DNA of 8,965 nucleotides, from positions 1 to 8,965 of the forward strand of contig CAJOEB010000046.1 of the NCBI GenBank assembly GCA_905233775.1, in the 5' to 3' direction. Of this stretch, positions 6,681 through 8,965 are shown one piece after another. Position 1 is the stretch's first letter. Each line of letters opens with the position of its first letter. The position numbers and the translations under genes are program-made. Under the pieces are notes generated by a model. It had not been told where the DNA came from. It was given only the letters and a program-made list of their open reading frames with translations, and did no database searches. The DNA comes from an uncultured Alphaproteobacteria bacterium. Its GTDB lineage: Bacteria > Pseudomonadota > Alphaproteobacteria > UBA3830.

Positions 6681-6696
6681 CATATAACAACATATA
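6677..6696. repeat. Perfect 10-bp tandem duplication at the folE promoter -35 region
   Basis: ACAACATATA occurs at 6677-6686 and again at 6687-6696. On the minus strand it places TTGTTT- and TTGTTA-like -35 candidates exactly ten bases apart. Confidence 0.85.
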
Positions 6697-6714
6697 TAGA
6701 TTTACATGCTGTCC

Positions 6715-7776
6715 TTATTTTTTATCGCTGCTTTTTAGTTGTCCACATGCAGCCATAATATCTCGCCCCCTGGATTTTCTTATAATTGTTCTTATTCCTT
6801 TTGATAGTAAAATTTTCGAAAACTGATTGACTCTATCGTTTGATGATCCGATAAATTGCGAACCATCCCAATTATTGAATACGATAAGATTTACTCTGCA
6901 TTTATTTCCGAAAGATTTCAACAAATCAGCTAATTGTATGGCACATTCATCATAGTCGTTAACATCGTATAAAAGCAAATATTCAAATGTAATATGGTTA
7001 GTATTGCTTTGTTTTAAATATTTCTTTGATGCACTCAAGATTTCTGCGATTTTATATTTGTTATTTATCGGCATCAATTCAGATCGCAATTTATCATTTG
7101 GAGCATGAAGGGATATCGCAAGTTTTACACCGAATTTAGCCAAGTCAGTAATAGCTTCGGTTATAATTCCTGAAGTAGAAACAGTTATTTTATTTCTCGA
7201 GAAATCGTAAGTTTTTTTACTTAATAAAATTTCTAGTGTCGCAAACAGATTTTTCGAATTCAAAAGGGGTTCGCCCATACCCATGAAAACTATATTTGTT
7301 ATTGGTGGGTTACCTAAATGTTTTTGCCGTTCAATCCAGTATATAATTTGTGCCATTATTTCGGATGAAGTGAGATTGCGGCGAAATTGTTGTGTTCCTG
7401 TGTTACAAAATTTGCATCCGATCAGGCATCCGACTTGTGACGATATGCAGATAGTGTTTCGCCGTTCATCAGGGATAAAAACGGTTTCAACGCAATTTTC
7501 ATCGGTGAATTCAAGCAGAGCTTTTGCGGTTCCATCTGATGATTCTTGCAAAATCTTACAAACAGGACGATCAAGTGAAAAGAATTTCGGCAAATTTGTT
7601 CTGACTTGTTTAGGGACATCGGACATTTCATCGAAAGACATCGCCAATTTTGTATGAATCCACGGGAAAACGCGTTTTGCATCAAGCTTAGAGAATCCTG
7701 CTTTCAGAAATTCGTGTATTAATTCATTTAAAGGCAATCCTAAAATAGATTGAGGTTGTTGTTTGGTTTGTTCCAT
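6715..7776 (-). CDS. rlmN: Dual-specificity 23S rRNA/tRNA adenine-C2 methyltransferase RlmN (radical SAM)
   Basis: It methylates C2 of A2503 in 23S rRNA and A37 in some tRNAs by radical SAM chemistry, in the cytoplasm. At 353 aa it is of normal length. The radical SAM cluster motif CLIGCKFC gives C117, C121 and C124. C110 (TICISSQVG) and C344 (AACGQL) match the E. coli pair Cys118 and Cys355, and E97 fits the conserved VETVFIP motif. FMGMGEPLLN, the SAM-contacting ITVSTSG and the LAISLHAP motif are all present. The start at 7774-7776 lacks a strong Shine-Dalgarno sequence (only AAAG-type purines in repeated AAAGAATAT units). A good promoter lies about 60 bases upstream. It is divergent from obg. 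Confidence 0.97.
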   Translation of the reverse strand: MEQTKQQPQSILGLPLNELIHEFLKAGFSKLDAKRVFPWIHTKLAMSFDEMSDVPKQVRTNLPKFFSLDRPVCKILQESSDGTAKALLEFTDENCVETVFIPDERRNTICISSQVGCLIGCKFCNTGTQQFRRNLTSSEIMAQIIYWIERQKHLGNPPITNIVFMGMGEPLLNSKNLFATLEILLSKKTYDFSRNKITVSTSGIITEAITDLAKFGVKLAISLHAPNDKLRSELMPINNKYKIAEILSASKKYLKQSNTNHITFEYLLLYDVNDYDECAIQLADLLKSFGNKCRVNLIVFNNWDGSQFIGSSNDRVNQFSKILLSKGIRTIIRKSRGRDIMAACGQLKSSDKK

Positions 7777-7781
7777 ATTGC

Positions 7782-7799
7782 TTTATATTCTTTATATTC
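7782..7799. repeat. 9-bp tandem repeat in the rlmN leader
   Basis: TTTATATTC at 7782-7790 is repeated perfectly at 7791-7799, and a degenerate third copy CTTATATTC is at 7805-7813. On the rlmN mRNA this reads as repeated GAATATAAA purine-rich units just before the start codon, where the ribosome binding site should be. Confidence 0.85.
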
Positions 7800-7837
7800 T
7801 TTTTCTTATATTCTTCGTACTTTTTTTATCGATGATG

Positions 7838-7865
7838 AGTATAGAAAAAGTCTAGCATTAATCAA
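7838..7865 (-). promoter_or_regulatory. Candidate rlmN promoter
   Basis: On the minus strand, TTGATT (-35; + strand 7860-7865, four of six consensus bases) is followed by a 16-bp spacer and TATACT (-10; 7838-7843, five of six). This would start transcription near 7831, giving a leader of about 55 bases to the rlmN ATG. It is the best sigma-70-like match in the divergent gap. Confidence 0.5.
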
Positions 7866-7906
7866 AGTAGCATTTCATTTTCGAATATGTCATTATTTAT
7901 ATCATT

Positions 7907-7940
7907 ATTCGTTTGCATGCTTCATTCGTTTGCATGTTTT
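7907..7940. repeat. 17-bp near-perfect tandem repeat upstream of obg
   Basis: ATTCGTTTGCATG at 7907-7919 recurs at 7924-7936. The full 17-base units (7907-7923 and 7924-7940) differ at two positions. The repeat sits about 45-75 bases before the obg start and includes TTGCAT, a possible -35, in each copy. No convincing -10 follows at the right spacing, so I do not call an obg promoter. Confidence 0.8.
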
Positions 7941-7947
7941 GCGATAA

Positions 7948-8965
<1,018 letters not shown>

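Noticed and set aside
6622..6696. Possible CRISPR-like or iteron array
   Set aside because: There are only two copies of each unit, without spacers and with different unit lengths; these are simple tandem duplications.
7283..7657. Open frame on the + strand opposite rlmN
   Set aside because: It is complementary to the conserved radical SAM coding region, with no Shine-Dalgarno or family resemblance.

Overview
The window is strongly AT-rich, densely packed bacterial DNA. The housekeeping genes (folE, folA, rlmN, obg) together with a lone set of type II secretion/type IV pilus platform genes suggest a Gram-negative proteobacterium with a streamlined genome, perhaps an AT-rich host-associated alphaproteobacterium. 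That lineage guess is inference: there is no rRNA or other firm taxonomic marker here.

Region 1 (about 1-973): the last codons of a possible upstream gene, then a small gene for a predicted exported protein of unknown function (219-812), then a 161-base gap. The gap carries an AT-rich palindrome and, just before gspE, a hairpin whose loop is the Shine-Dalgarno sequence.

Region 2 (974-5571, + strand): four overlapping genes that look like one transcription and translation unit. They encode a GspE/PilB/MshE-type ATPase, a GspF/PilC-type inner-membrane protein, a bitopic GspL-like (PilM+PilN-like) protein, and a GspM/PilO-like protein that carries an extra PilP/MshK/GspC-HR-like C-terminal domain. 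Together they would form the cytoplasmic motor and inner-membrane platform of a type II secretion or type IV pilus-like machine. Secretin, pseudopilins/pilins and prepilin peptidase are not in this window.

Region 3 (5549-7776, - strand): rlmN, then folE, then folA, all leftward. folE and folA overlap by 47 nt, and folA also overlaps the tail of the platform operon by 23 nt. The pair supplies pterin/folate metabolism: GTP cyclohydrolase I makes the pterin precursor and dihydrofolate reductase makes tetrahydrofolate. A plausible folE promoter lies in the rlmN-folE gap and is flanked by two perfect short tandem duplications. rlmN has its own good promoter in the divergent gap.

Region 4 (7777-8965): a 207-base divergent intergenic region with further short tandem duplications, then obg (GTPase) running off the right edge.

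No tRNA, rRNA, CRISPR, transposase or phage gene was seen. The most unusual features are the fused PilO/PilP-like protein, the ATPase lacking the usual tetracysteine module, the Shine-Dalgarno-in-loop hairpin, and the series of intergenic tandem duplications.
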